From Chloroflexota bacterium (GTDB lineage Bacteria > Chloroflexota > Limnocylindria > P2-11E): a DNA stretch of 5,238 nucleotides. The notes under the pieces were generated by a model. It did no database searches and was not told where the DNA came from. It was given only the letters and a program-made list of their open reading frames with translations. Below are positions 1-5,238 of the stretch, piece after piece (within the stretch, counting starts at the first letter, position 1; each line of letters opens with the position of its first letter). The stretch is taken from NCBI GenBank assembly GCA_013695575.1, contig JACDAF010000084.1, forward strand, positions 1-5,238. The letters are read 5' to 3'. Both the position numbers and the translations under genes were made by a program.

Positions 1-1197
1 ATGGTCCAGGAGCGCGATGACGTCGTCGGCATCGACGCGGCGATCCTCATGCATCCGCGCGTGTGGGAAGCCTCAGGCCACGTCGAGAACTTCACCGACC
101 CGCTCGTCGAGTGCGGCAACTGCCGGAAGCGCTTCCGCCTCGACGAGCTTCCCGACGGAGAAGCACTCACCGACGCGTGGCGCGGGGGGAATGCGGACCT
201 CAGCGATGTCACATGCCCGGCCTGCGGCACCCGGAAGCTCTCGCCGCCGAGGCAATTCAACCTCATGTTCAAGACGTTCGTCGGTCCGGTCGAGGACACC
301 GCGTCGGTCGCGTGGCTGCGGCCCGAGACGGCGCAGGGCATCTACGTGAACTTCGAGAACGTCCAGCAGACGATGCGGCGACGGCTGCCGTTCGGCATCG
401 CCCAGGTGGGGAAGTCGTTCCGCAACGAGATCACGCCGGGGAACTTCATCTTTCGCTCGCGCGAGTTCGAGCAGATGGAGATGCAGTACTTCTGCCGTCC
501 CGAGGAAGCACCTCGCCACTTCGACGCGTGGCTCCGGACCCGAAAGCAGTGGTTCCGCGATCTCGGCATCGCGGACGACGTCCTGCGCTTCCGGGAGCAT
601 GCCGAGAACGAGCGTGCGCACTACGCCGCGAAGGCGATCGACATCCAGTTCCGCTATCCGTTCGGCTGGGAGGAGACAGAGGGCATCCACAACCGGACCG
701 ACTACGACCTGCGGCGCCACAGCGAGTACTCGGGCAAGAAGCTCGAGTACTTCGACGACCTCACGAACGAGCGGTTCGTCCCATACGTCGTCGAGACGGC
801 GGTCGGCGCGGACCGGGCGACCTTTGCGCTGCTGTGCGCCGCCTACGACGAGGAGCCCGACAAAGAGGGCGTGCGAACCGTGCTGCGGCTGCACCGCTCC
901 CTGGCGCCGTACAAGGTCGCGATCCTGCCGCTCTCCAAGAGGCCCGAGCTGAGCGCGCTCGCCCGCGAGGTGTGGGCGTCTCTGCGACCGCATGTCATGA
1001 CGACGTACGACGAGACACAGGCGATCGGCCGTCGCTACCGGCGCCAGGACGAGGTCGGCACGCCGCTCTGCGTCACCGTGGACTTCGACTCACTCGTGGA
1101 CCGTGCAGTCACGATCCGTGACCGCGACTCGATGGAGCAGGTGCGTGTGCCGATCGCCGAGCTCGCGCCGGCCATACGGGAGCGGCTCGGACCCTAG
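1..1197 (+). CDS. glyQS: Glycine--tRNA ligase (alpha2 type), 5'-truncated by window edge
   Basis: Class II aminoacyl-tRNA synthetase that charges tRNA-Gly with glycine in the cytoplasm. The visible 398 residues begin at an internal methionine (MVQERDDVVG). From memory of T. thermophilus and Streptomyces enzymes, about 55 residues are missing upstream, so position 1 is not the start codon. A four-Cys zinc knuckle is visible (C38, C41, C72, C75), as in actinobacterial homologues. The catalytic core follows: FNLMFKTFVGP (86-96), LRPETAQGIYVNF (106-118), motif 2 from GIAQVGKSFRNEITPGNF (132-149) through REFEQMEMQYF, and motif 3 around VVETAVGADRATFALL (263-278). The C-terminal anticodon-binding domain runs from about 300 to the end, with LAPYKVAILPL, GRRYRRQDEVGTP and VTIRDRDSMEQ. 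The frame is intact to TAG at 1195-1197. It belongs to the alpha2 glycyl-tRNA synthetase family, not the alpha2beta2 GlyQ/GlyS type. Identification is very secure. Confidence 0.97.
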   Translation: MVQERDDVVGIDAAILMHPRVWEASGHVENFTDPLVECGNCRKRFRLDELPDGEALTDAWRGGNADLSDVTCPACGTRKLSPPRQFNLMFKTFVGPVEDTASVAWLRPETAQGIYVNFENVQQTMRRRLPFGIAQVGKSFRNEITPGNFIFRSREFEQMEMQYFCRPEEAPRHFDAWLRTRKQWFRDLGIADDVLRFREHAENERAHYAAKAIDIQFRYPFGWEETEGIHNRTDYDLRRHSEYSGKKLEYFDDLTNERFVPYVVETAVGADRATFALLCAAYDEEPDKEGVRTVLRLHRSLAPYKVAILPLSKRPELSALAREVWASLRPHVMTTYDETQAIGRRYRRQDEVGTPLCVTVDFDSLVDRAVTIRDRDSMEQVRVPIAELAPAIRERLGP

Positions 1198-2870
1198 CGC
1201 TCGTCGATGCCGGCCGCGAGGGCGGGCTTCAGCGGGTTCGCGCCGCCGCGCAGGGTCCCGTCGCGCTCGACGCGGATGGCGCTCGGGCGCGCGAAGTGCG
1301 AGCTGAAGAACGTCTCCTCGCGCAGCTCGATCTCGTGGCCCATCGCCGCGAGCTCCTCGCGGACCTGATCAGGGATGCGTGTGTCGAGGATCGATGGCCG
1401 GCCCTCGGCGTGCACCCGTGGCCGCGCGACCGCGTCCTGCGGGCCCATGCCGTGATCGACGACGTTCATCACCACCTGGGGCACGGCGCTCATGATCCGG
1501 CGTCCGCCCGGGGCGCCGACAGCGAGGAACGGGCGGTCCCCGTCGAGCAGCAGCATCGGCGAGGGTGCCCACAGGATCCGCTTCCCCGGCGCGACCGAGT
1601 TGATCGTGCCGGGCCGCGGATCGAACCAGGTCATCACGTCCGCCATCACGATGCCTGTCCCACGCGGGACGACCGCTGAGCCGAAGCCCTGTCCGAGCGT
1701 CGAGGTGAGCGACACCATCGCGCCGTCCTTGTCCACGACGCAGAGGTGCGTGGTGCAGTCCCCCGCGGGCGGCGGCCTGATGCCGGCGGCGATCTCCGGC
1801 GTCGCGCGAGACGGGTCCATCGAGCGCGCGCGCAGCGACGCGTAGTCCTTGGAGGCGAGCTGCTCGAACGGCGCACCAGGGACGTCGGCAAGGTGGGCGA
1901 AGCGGTCGATGAACGCGCGGCGCGAGGCTTCAAGGACGAGGTGGCGCTCGCCCACCGAGTCTGGCTCGGGGAGATCGGAGGCCTCGACGAGGTTCAGCAG
2001 CTCGACGGCGGTCACCGCGCCGCTCGGGCCGGGGACCGTAAGGAGCTCATGCCCGCGGTATGAGGTGCGCAGCGGCTCGAGCTCCCGCGCCTCATACGTC
2101 GCGAACTCCTCGATCGTCAGGAGCCCGCCGTTGCGGGCGACGTCCTCGCAGATCGCAGCCGCGAGCGGCCCGCGGTAGAGCGCCTCCGCGCCACCGTCGG
2201 CGATGGCCTCGAGCGAGCGCGCCAGGTCCGGCTGCACGAGCCGGTCGCCCGGCTCGAACCCTGTGGCGACGCGCAGCGGAGCGCCGCCCGGGCGGAAGAA
2301 GACGCGCGTGGTCTCTGCGAACGGCCAGAGGCGCTCGGCGTACGTGCCGATCGCGAGCCCGATGTACCAGTCGATCTCGAAGCCCTCCGACGCCAGCCGG
2401 ATCGCCGGCGCCATGACGCGGCCTCGGGAGAGTGACCCGTAACGCTCGAGGGCCAGCAGGAGGCATCCGACCATGCCGGGAATTCCGAGCGAGCGGTAGC
2501 CGACATTGTTCGCGTTGTCGCGCGTGGCCGGCCAGCCGTACATCCCGAGGCGCTCCCCGGTCGCCAGCACCCCGAACATGTCCTCACGGGCGGCACGGGG
2601 TGCCGTGGTGCTGCCGTCGATGACGGTGGCGAACCCGTCGCCGCGACGCAGGACCATGCACGCGACTCCGCCGAGCCCGCTGGTGAATGGCTCCACGACG
2701 CCCATGACGAACGCGATCGCGACGGCGGCGTCGACGGCGTTCCCGCCGTCCCGGAGGACCGCGAGACCGGCACCCGCGGCCACCGCCTGGTCCGCGACGA
2801 CCATCCCGCCGCGCGCGATCGCTTCGCTCTTGCTGACATTCCACACGCTCGCGGTCGACTGCACGGGCAC
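1194..2870 (-). CDS. Gamma-glutamyltransferase-family Ntn-hydrolase (non-canonical pocket)
   Basis: Member of the GGT family, which self-cleave at a Thr that becomes the N-terminal nucleophile of the small subunit and then hydrolyse or transfer amide-linked acyl groups. Numbering is from the GTG at 2870 (558 aa). Visible motifs are GGNAVDAAVA (42-51), SGLGG (64-68), the processing site CTTHLCVVDKDG with nucleophile T373 (codon ACC at 1754-1752), T391 corresponding to E. coli T409, and the oxyanion-hole GAPGGRRI (G455, G456). This predicts a large subunit of about 372 aa and a small one of 186 aa. No signal peptide is visible, so it is probably cytoplasmic, unlike periplasmic E. coli Ggt. Residues that hold the gamma-glutamyl group in E. 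coli are replaced (see findings), so canonical glutathione activity is doubtful. FDPRPG and APGKR resemble the YwrD/HpxW-like branch as I remember it. Start choice: there is no Shine-Dalgarno, but a TATCGT hexamer precedes this GTG by 7 nt. GTGs at 2864 or 2846 are alternatives. The stop overlaps the glyQS stop. Confidence 0.93.
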   Translation of the reverse strand: MPVQSTASVWNVSKSEAIARGGMVVADQAVAAGAGLAVLRDGGNAVDAAVAIAFVMGVVEPFTSGLGGVACMVLRRGDGFATVIDGSTTAPRAAREDMFGVLATGERLGMYGWPATRDNANNVGYRSLGIPGMVGCLLLALERYGSLSRGRVMAPAIRLASEGFEIDWYIGLAIGTYAERLWPFAETTRVFFRPGGAPLRVATGFEPGDRLVQPDLARSLEAIADGGAEALYRGPLAAAICEDVARNGGLLTIEEFATYEARELEPLRTSYRGHELLTVPGPSGAVTAVELLNLVEASDLPEPDSVGERHLVLEASRRAFIDRFAHLADVPGAPFEQLASKDYASLRARSMDPSRATPEIAAGIRPPPAGDCTTHLCVVDKDGAMVSLTSTLGQGFGSAVVPRGTGIVMADVMTWFDPRPGTINSVAPGKRILWAPSPMLLLDGDRPFLAVGAPGGRRIMSAVPQVVMNVVDHGMGPQDAVARPRVHAEGRPSILDTRIPDQVREELAAMGHEIELREETFFSSHFARPSAIRVERDGTLRGGANPLKPALAAGIDER

Positions 2871-2877
2871 CGCGCCG

Positions 2878-2883
2878 ACGATA
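2878..2883 (-). promoter_or_regulatory. Putative leaderless-type -10 hexamer for the GGT-family gene
   Basis: Read on the minus strand, TATCGT fits the TANNNT form of extended-AT-poor -10 elements. It ends 7 nt before the GTG at 2870. That spacing would put transcription start at or next to the start codon, the arrangement seen in leaderless transcripts of high-GC bacteria. No Shine-Dalgarno is present before this GTG or the two GTGs just downstream, which supports a leaderless reading. No clear -35 box is seen. The element overlaps the opposing hexamer by 2 bp. Confidence 0.45.
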
Positions 2884-2887
2884 GCGT
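2882..2887 (+). promoter_or_regulatory. Putative leaderless-type -10 hexamer for the 2894 membrane gene
   Basis: TAGCGT (TANNNT form) lies exactly 6 nt before the ATG at 2894. If transcription starts at the A of ATG, the hexamer occupies -12 to -7, the canonical leaderless position. The intervening GGTCAG is not a convincing Shine-Dalgarno. No good -35 box is seen in the upstream coding region. With the opposing TATCGT it forms the 10-bp block ACGATAGCGT, so RNA polymerase could open only one direction at a time. Confidence 0.5.
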
Positions 2888-2893
2888 GGTCAG

Positions 2894-3676
2894 ATGGATC
2901 CAACCTCGGTCGCGCTTTTCGTGCTCTTGTTCGTTGCCGGCGCGCAGACGCCGCTCCTCGCGCTGTTCGCGCTTCGGCGTCGGCGGACGCTGCTCGTCGT
3001 CGTGGGCCCGTACGCGCTCCTCGCCCCACTCGCCGTGATCCTGGGCACCGCCGTGGATGCGCCGACCAGACTGGGGCTTCTGGCGCTCGCGGTCGCGCCG
3101 GCGGAGCTCGCCGCACCGGGCATCGCGCGGGCGATCGGCGCGCGCATCGACACCGCAGGCGCGTACCTGGCCGGTACCGTCGTCGTCTCGTTCGCCCTCA
3201 CCTTCGCTTTCCTCGGGCCGTCCGCGCCCCTCGCGATCGGAGCCGCCCGCGACGCTGCATTCGCCTTCCTGATCGGGATGACCTTCGGCGGCGCGCTGCC
3301 GACCATCCGCGATCGGATCCTCACGCCACTGCGCCGCGCCGGCGACCTCGCGCTGCTCGTCCTCGTCGCCGTCGCGATCGCGGGCGCCGCCGCGCACGTC
3401 AGCGGCCAGTCGGTCGCGCTCGCGCTGCTCATGCTCGCCGGGGGCGCGACCGCCGCGGTCGCGGCCGCAGTGCTCGGCGGTGGCGATCGATGGTCCGCGC
3501 TGCCCGGCGCGGGCACCCGGGACTTCGCGGTGGCCGCGACGATCGTGGGATCGGCCACCCCGGCCGCCGCGGCGGTGCCGCTGGTCTACGGCGGCCTGCT
3601 CTTCCTCGGCGCCGCGCTCCTGGTGTTCCGGCGCCACCGGACGAGGGGCGGACCAGAGGAACCTAGGCGAACGTAG
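2894..3676 (+). CDS. Multi-pass membrane protein, BASS/SBF-like fold suspected
   Basis: A 260-residue, very hydrophobic protein with about eight or nine membrane helices (roughly 5-27, 32-52, 58-78, 88-108, 120-137, 150-168, 172-195, 209-224, 226-245) and an Arg-rich cytoplasmic tail. Two stretches resemble bile acid:sodium symporter (BASS) family motifs. The first is APAELAAPGIARAIGARID (68-86), laid out like the family's cPgG-SN-LArGD segment. The second is GTRDFAVAATI (207-217), followed by PAAAAVPLVYGG, like the conserved GMRN-lAlala helix. It is shorter than typical BASS proteins (about 300 aa), and the sodium-binding S-N, E and Q residues are not apparent. Family assignment is therefore tentative and rests on pattern memory; it could be another small permease. 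The ATG has a -10-like TAGCGT 6 nt upstream. It is divergent from the GGT-family gene with only 23 bp between them, suggesting shared control. It may be followed in an operon by the 3721 gene, 44 bp downstream. Confidence 0.8.
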   Translation: MDPTSVALFVLLFVAGAQTPLLALFALRRRRTLLVVVGPYALLAPLAVILGTAVDAPTRLGLLALAVAPAELAAPGIARAIGARIDTAGAYLAGTVVVSFALTFAFLGPSAPLAIGAARDAAFAFLIGMTFGGALPTIRDRILTPLRRAGDLALLVLVAVAIAGAAAHVSGQSVALALLMLAGGATAAVAAAVLGGGDRWSALPGAGTRDFAVAATIVGSATPAAAAVPLVYGGLLFLGAALLVFRRHRTRGGPEEPRRT

Positions 3677-3720
3677 GTACGTGCGTCGCGCAACCCCGCG
3701 GGCCCGGCGATGCTCCTCGG

Positions 3721-4407
3721 GTGCTCCCGGCGATCCTCGCCACCGCGGTCAGCGCGGCGTTCGCGATCGCCGTGTGGCTCCAGTACCGCCGCAGGCGTCA
3801 GCCGTACCAGCTCGCGTGGTCGATCGGCCTCGTGATGTTCGCCCTCGCCTCGGCCGCAGGCGTCGCCGCGCGGTCAGGCACGCCGACGGAGGACGAGTAC
3901 CGCGTCTTCTACCTGTTCGGTGCGATCCTCAACGTCGCGTGGCTCGCGGTGGGGACGCTGTATGTGACGGTGCGGCGGCCGGTCGCGGACGCCGGGTTCG
4001 TCCTCGTGTACCTGTTCAGCGTCGTCTCCACGATCGCGGTCTTCTCGTACCCGGTCGATCTCGCCGCCGCCCTCGATAGCGGTCGTGGCTTCCAGGACGC
4101 GCCGGTGCCGCGCATCCTCGCGGGGATCGGCAGCGGCATCGGCACGATCGTGCTGTTCGGCGGCGCGCTGCGATCGGTGTGGGTGTTCCTGCGCCGGGGC
4201 GACAACGGGCGGCGCGCGCTCGCGAACCTCGTCATCGCCGCTGGGGTGCTCATCGTGGCCGCAGGCGGGACCGCGACGTTCACCGGAGCCTCCGGCCTGG
4301 TCGACGTCACCAACCTCGTCGGCGTCAGCGTCATGTTCGCCGGGTTCCTCTTGATCCCCGCCTCATCCGCGGCCTCGGCTTCGGCCAAGGCTCCCTCCGG
4401 CCACTGA
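3721..4407 (+). CDS. Seven-helix integral membrane protein, unrecognised family
   Basis: A 228-residue protein with seven predicted membrane helices at about 3-21, 31-50, 62-83, 92-110, 131-156, 166-187 and 195-212. Helix 1 is followed by the basic patch YRRRRQPYQLAW (22-33). This positive-inside signal suggests the N-terminus is outside and the C-terminal tail inside. Other features are an acidic loop TPTEDEYR (54-61) before helix 3, the helix-3 stretch YLFGAILNVAWLAVGTLYV (64-82), and a short Ala/Ser-rich tail. I recall similar hypothetical proteins in actinobacterial and Chloroflexota genomes but no named function. The topology recalls seven-helix sensor modules, but no kinase, cyclase or other output domain is attached. 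GTG at 3721 is the only in-frame start before the upstream TAG at 3664, and it places helix 1 at the N-terminus. No clear Shine-Dalgarno is visible. It follows the BASS-like gene in the same direction and converges with the DUF3618-like gene, 20 bp away. Confidence 0.82.
   Translation: MLPAILATAVSAAFAIAVWLQYRRRRQPYQLAWSIGLVMFALASAAGVAARSGTPTEDEYRVFYLFGAILNVAWLAVGTLYVTVRRPVADAGFVLVYLFSVVSTIAVFSYPVDLAAALDSGRGFQDAPVPRILAGIGSGIGTIVLFGGALRSVWVFLRRGDNGRRALANLVIAAGVLIVAAGGTATFTGASGLVDVTNLVGVSVMFAGFLLIPASSAASASAKAPSGH
4372..4391 (+). other. Stem-loop with UUCG tetraloop at the 3' end of the 7-TM gene
   Basis: GCCTCGGC (4372-4379), loop TTCG (4380-4383) and GCCAAGGC (4384-4391) form an 8-position stem with one internal mismatch (C4376/A4387). 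It is closed by a C-G pair around UUCG, a notably stable tetraloop. It sits 14 bp before the stop at 4405. No T-tract follows, so a classical intrinsic terminator is not supported. It could protect the mRNA 3' end or simply be a GC-rich coincidence in coding sequence. Confidence 0.25.
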
Positions 4408-4411
4408 CCGG

Positions 4412-4439
4412 GGCTGGCGCGGCGAGGCTAGCGCGGCGA
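4412..4439. repeat. Tandem 14-bp repeat across the DUF3618-like stop codon
   Basis: GGCTGGCGCGGCGA (4412-4425) is followed immediately by GGCTAGCGCGGCGA (4426-4439). The copies are identical except for G/A at the fifth base. The second copy contains the CTA that reads as the TAG stop of the minus-strand gene; the first has CTG there. It occupies most of the 20-bp gap between the convergent genes and the last codons of the DUF3618-like gene. A local slippage duplication is the simplest explanation. Confidence 0.7.
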
Positions 4440-4922
4440 CCGCTCGTGCTTCTCCTTCGGGAGGTGCTCCGGATCATCCGCGGCGAACCGGCCGGCGAGG
4501 CTCCTGGCCAGCTCGGTCGCCCCTGCGGTGAGCGCGGCGAGGCCGACACCCCACGCCGCTTCCGTCGCGGTGCGCTTGGGCTTATCGACCTCGGAGATCT
4601 CCGCGCGGAGCTGCTCACGCAGCCGCTTTCGCGCACGCCCCGGCAGCTTCGTGAGGTTGCCGCCAAGGTCCTGGATGACCCGTTCGATCTCGGTGTCCGG
4701 TCGCCTCCGCCGCCTGTCGCGGACGCGCTTCACGAGGGCCGCCGCCCCGAGCGCGACGCCGGATCCGAGAGTGCCGAAGACCGCGAGCGGCTGACGGCGC
4801 ACGAGCGCGGCCGGATCGAGATCCGCCTTCGCGCGCCCGACGAACGCGTCGACATCGCGGTCGATCGAGCCGCGGAGCTCGCCTAGCTCGCGCTGCGTCC
4901 GAGCAGACGGGCTTTCGCCCAT
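4428..4922 (-). CDS. DUF3618-like membrane-anchored protein
   Basis: A 164-residue protein. The N-terminal helical, charged segment (residues 5-33, with TQRELGELRGSIDRDVDAFV) looks like the DUF3618 repeat, in which a short amphipathic helix precedes a dP-l-rr linker (here LDPAALVRRQP, 35-45). A membrane helix follows at about 46-65 (VFGTLGSGVALGAAALV), then the strongly basic RVRDRRRRRP (66-75). A helical stretch GRARKRLREQLRAEI comes next, then a second weakly hydrophobic segment (about 121-144) and a basic tail. The ATG at 4922 is chosen because AAGGAG sits 8 nt upstream; the open frame runs 43 codons further but only as a shadow of the upstream gene. The start lies 40 bp inside the holin-like gene, so the two are probably translationally coupled. 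The role is not established. The gene pair recalls yqjD-yqjE of E. coli, where YqjD is a membrane-anchored ribosome-associated protein, but DUF3618 and YqjD are different families. Confidence 0.87.
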   Translation of the reverse strand: MGESPSARTQRELGELRGSIDRDVDAFVGRAKADLDPAALVRRQPLAVFGTLGSGVALGAAALVKRVRDRRRRRPDTEIERVIQDLGGNLTKLPGRARKRLREQLRAEISEVDKPKRTATEAAWGVGLAALTAGATELARSLAGRFAADDPEHLPKEKHERSPR

Positions 4923-5238
4923 TGGACCGTCTCCTTCAACGAACTGACCGATCGCGTCGGTCCGTGCAGCTCGAGCCGCTTGGAGCCCAGATAGCCGAAC
5001 AGGCCCGCCAGGACGGCGCAGAGCAGCATCACGATGAGCGCGGAGAGCCACCAGGGCAGGAAGATCGCGATGAGCGCGATCACCAGGACCACGAGCGTGA
5101 TGAGCACGAGTAGACCGAAGATCGCGGCGATCGCGAAGAACTTCGCCGCGTTGAGGTTGGCCCTGACGATCTCCGCGATCTCTTGCCTGGGGAGCTCGAG
5201 CTGCTTGCGGATGAGGGCGCGGACGTTCGAGCGAACGC
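4883..5238 (-). CDS. YqjE / phage-holin-superfamily (PF07332-like) protein, N-terminus beyond window
   Basis: Small inner-membrane protein of the family annotated as phage holin superfamily III / YqjE, commonly a chromosomal envelope protein, not a lysis protein. Reading the frame to the window edge gives 117 residues with no stop and no ATG/GTG near the edge, so the true start is outside; the GTG at 5107 is internal. The visible order is an amphipathic helix (RALIRKQLELPRQEIAEIV), then AAKFFAIAAIFGLLV running into a first membrane hairpin segment (LITLVVLVIALIAIFLPWW). The family-typical FLPWWLSALIV and a second helix (ALIVMLLCAVLAGLFGYLG) follow, then a C-terminal tail with SLKETVQWAKARLLG, matching the family's SLKEdvqWak signature. 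It ends at TAG 4885-4883, overlapping the DUF3618-like gene by 40 bp. It probably acts as a structural or stress-related membrane protein together with that neighbour; the biochemical role is unknown. Confidence 0.9.
   Translation of the reverse strand, partial: VRSNVRALIRKQLELPRQEIAEIVRANLNAAKFFAIAAIFGLLVLITLVVLVIALIAIFLPWWLSALIVMLLCAVLAGLFGYLGSKRLELHGPTRSVSSLKETVQWAKARLLGRSAS
4931..4936 (-). promoter_or_regulatory. Strong Shine-Dalgarno setting the DUF3618-like start
   Basis: Minus-strand AAGGAG, within GAAGGAGAC, lies 8 nt upstream of the ATG at 4922. It is the only clear ribosome-binding site I found in the window and lies inside the coding sequence of the holin-like gene. It fixes the start at 4922 and lets ribosomes reinitiate near the upstream stop at 4883. 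Confidence 0.85.

Noticed and set aside
1..3. ATG at the first base of the window as the glyQS start
   Set aside because: The residues that follow match an internal part of alpha2 glycyl-tRNA synthetases, after about 55 residues of conserved N-terminus; the gene is cut by the window edge.
63..1121. Long alternate-frame and antisense open frames inside glyQS (63-1121 plus, 73-993 minus)
   Set aside because: They are shadows of a securely identified synthetase, with Arg-rich composition and no recognisable domains.
2871..3116. N-terminal extension of the GGT-family gene by 82 codons
   Set aside because: The extension is Arg/Pro/Ala-rich, has no family resemblance and runs antisense through the BASS-like gene. 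GGT homology begins shortly before the GMVVADQ motif.
2117..3637. 506-codon minus-strand open frame
   Set aside because: Low-complexity Arg/Glu/Gly-rich shadow of the plus-strand membrane gene and of the GGT-family gene in another frame; no coherent protein features.
2506..3666. 386-codon plus-strand open frame
   Set aside because: Composition is Arg/Ala/Pro-rich, typical of out-of-frame GC-rich DNA. It spans the GGT antisense strand and an alternative frame of the BASS-like gene, with no domain signal.
3710..3712. ATG at 3710 as start for the 7-TM gene
   Set aside because: It is out of frame with the 7-TM protein and leads to a short Arg/Ser-rich reading.
4923..5051. Upstream extension of the DUF3618-like gene to 5051
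   Set aside because: A strong Shine-Dalgarno marks ATG 4922, and the extra 43 residues are the out-of-frame reading of the holin-like gene.
5105..5107. GTG at 5107 as start of the holin-like gene
   Set aside because: The same frame stays open to the window edge and encodes the expected N-terminal amphipathic helix and the beginning of the first membrane segment.
4883..5238. Prophage or lysis cassette suggested by the holin-like name
   Set aside because: No endolysin, structural or integrase genes are present. The sequence is the YqjE-type chromosomal envelope family and its partner is DUF3618-like.
1..5238. tRNA/rRNA genes, CRISPR arrays, insertion sequences, riboswitches
   Set aside because: No regularly spaced repeats, terminal inverted repeats, transposase motifs or tRNA-like folds were seen. 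Nearly all of the window is coding, and the largest apparent non-coding gap is 44 bp (3677-3720), which holds only short GC palindromes.

Overview
The window is uniformly GC-rich (about 70% by eye, with strong G/C preference at third codon positions) and densely coding. It looks like ordinary bacterial chromosome. The glycyl-tRNA synthetase is the single-chain alpha2 type, and its wording resembles actinobacterial and Chloroflexota enzymes. Two genes appear to use leaderless-type promoters (a TANNNT hexamer just before the start codon), which also fits Actinomycetota, Deinococcota or Chloroflexota. A high-GC Chloroflexota or Actinomycetota lineage is the best guess, but the phylum is inference. 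Both ends of the window cut through genes.

Layout. (1) 1-1197, plus strand: the C-terminal three quarters or more of glycyl-tRNA synthetase. (2) 1194-2870, minus strand: a gamma-glutamyltransferase-family Ntn-hydrolase that converges on glyQS so tightly that the two TAG stops share one CTAG. (3) 2871-2893: a 23-bp divergent intergenic region with two overlapping -10-like hexamers, one per strand. (4) 2894-3676, plus strand: a multi-pass membrane protein distantly resembling the BASS (bile acid:sodium symporter) fold. (5) 3721-4407, plus strand: a seven-helix membrane protein of unrecognised family. (6) 4428-4922 and 4883-5238, minus strand: a DUF3618-like membrane-anchored protein overlapped by an upstream YqjE/phage-holin-superfamily protein, whose N-terminus lies beyond the window.

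How the genes may work together. glyQS is a housekeeping gene with no evident link to its neighbours. The hydrolase and the BASS-like protein are divergent and share a tiny promoter region, so they may be co-controlled; a transporter plus an intracellular amidase is a possible pairing but unproven. The holin-like/DUF3618 pair is a familiar envelope module comparable to E. coli yqjD-yqjE.

There are no RNA genes, mobile elements, CRISPR arrays or phage genes here, and I do not see a wholly new system. The most useful observations are the overlapping divergent leaderless-type promoters, the extensive substitutions in the glutamyl-binding pocket of the GGT-family enzyme, the BASS-like protein that lacks the usual sodium-binding residues, and the unrecognised 7-TM protein.
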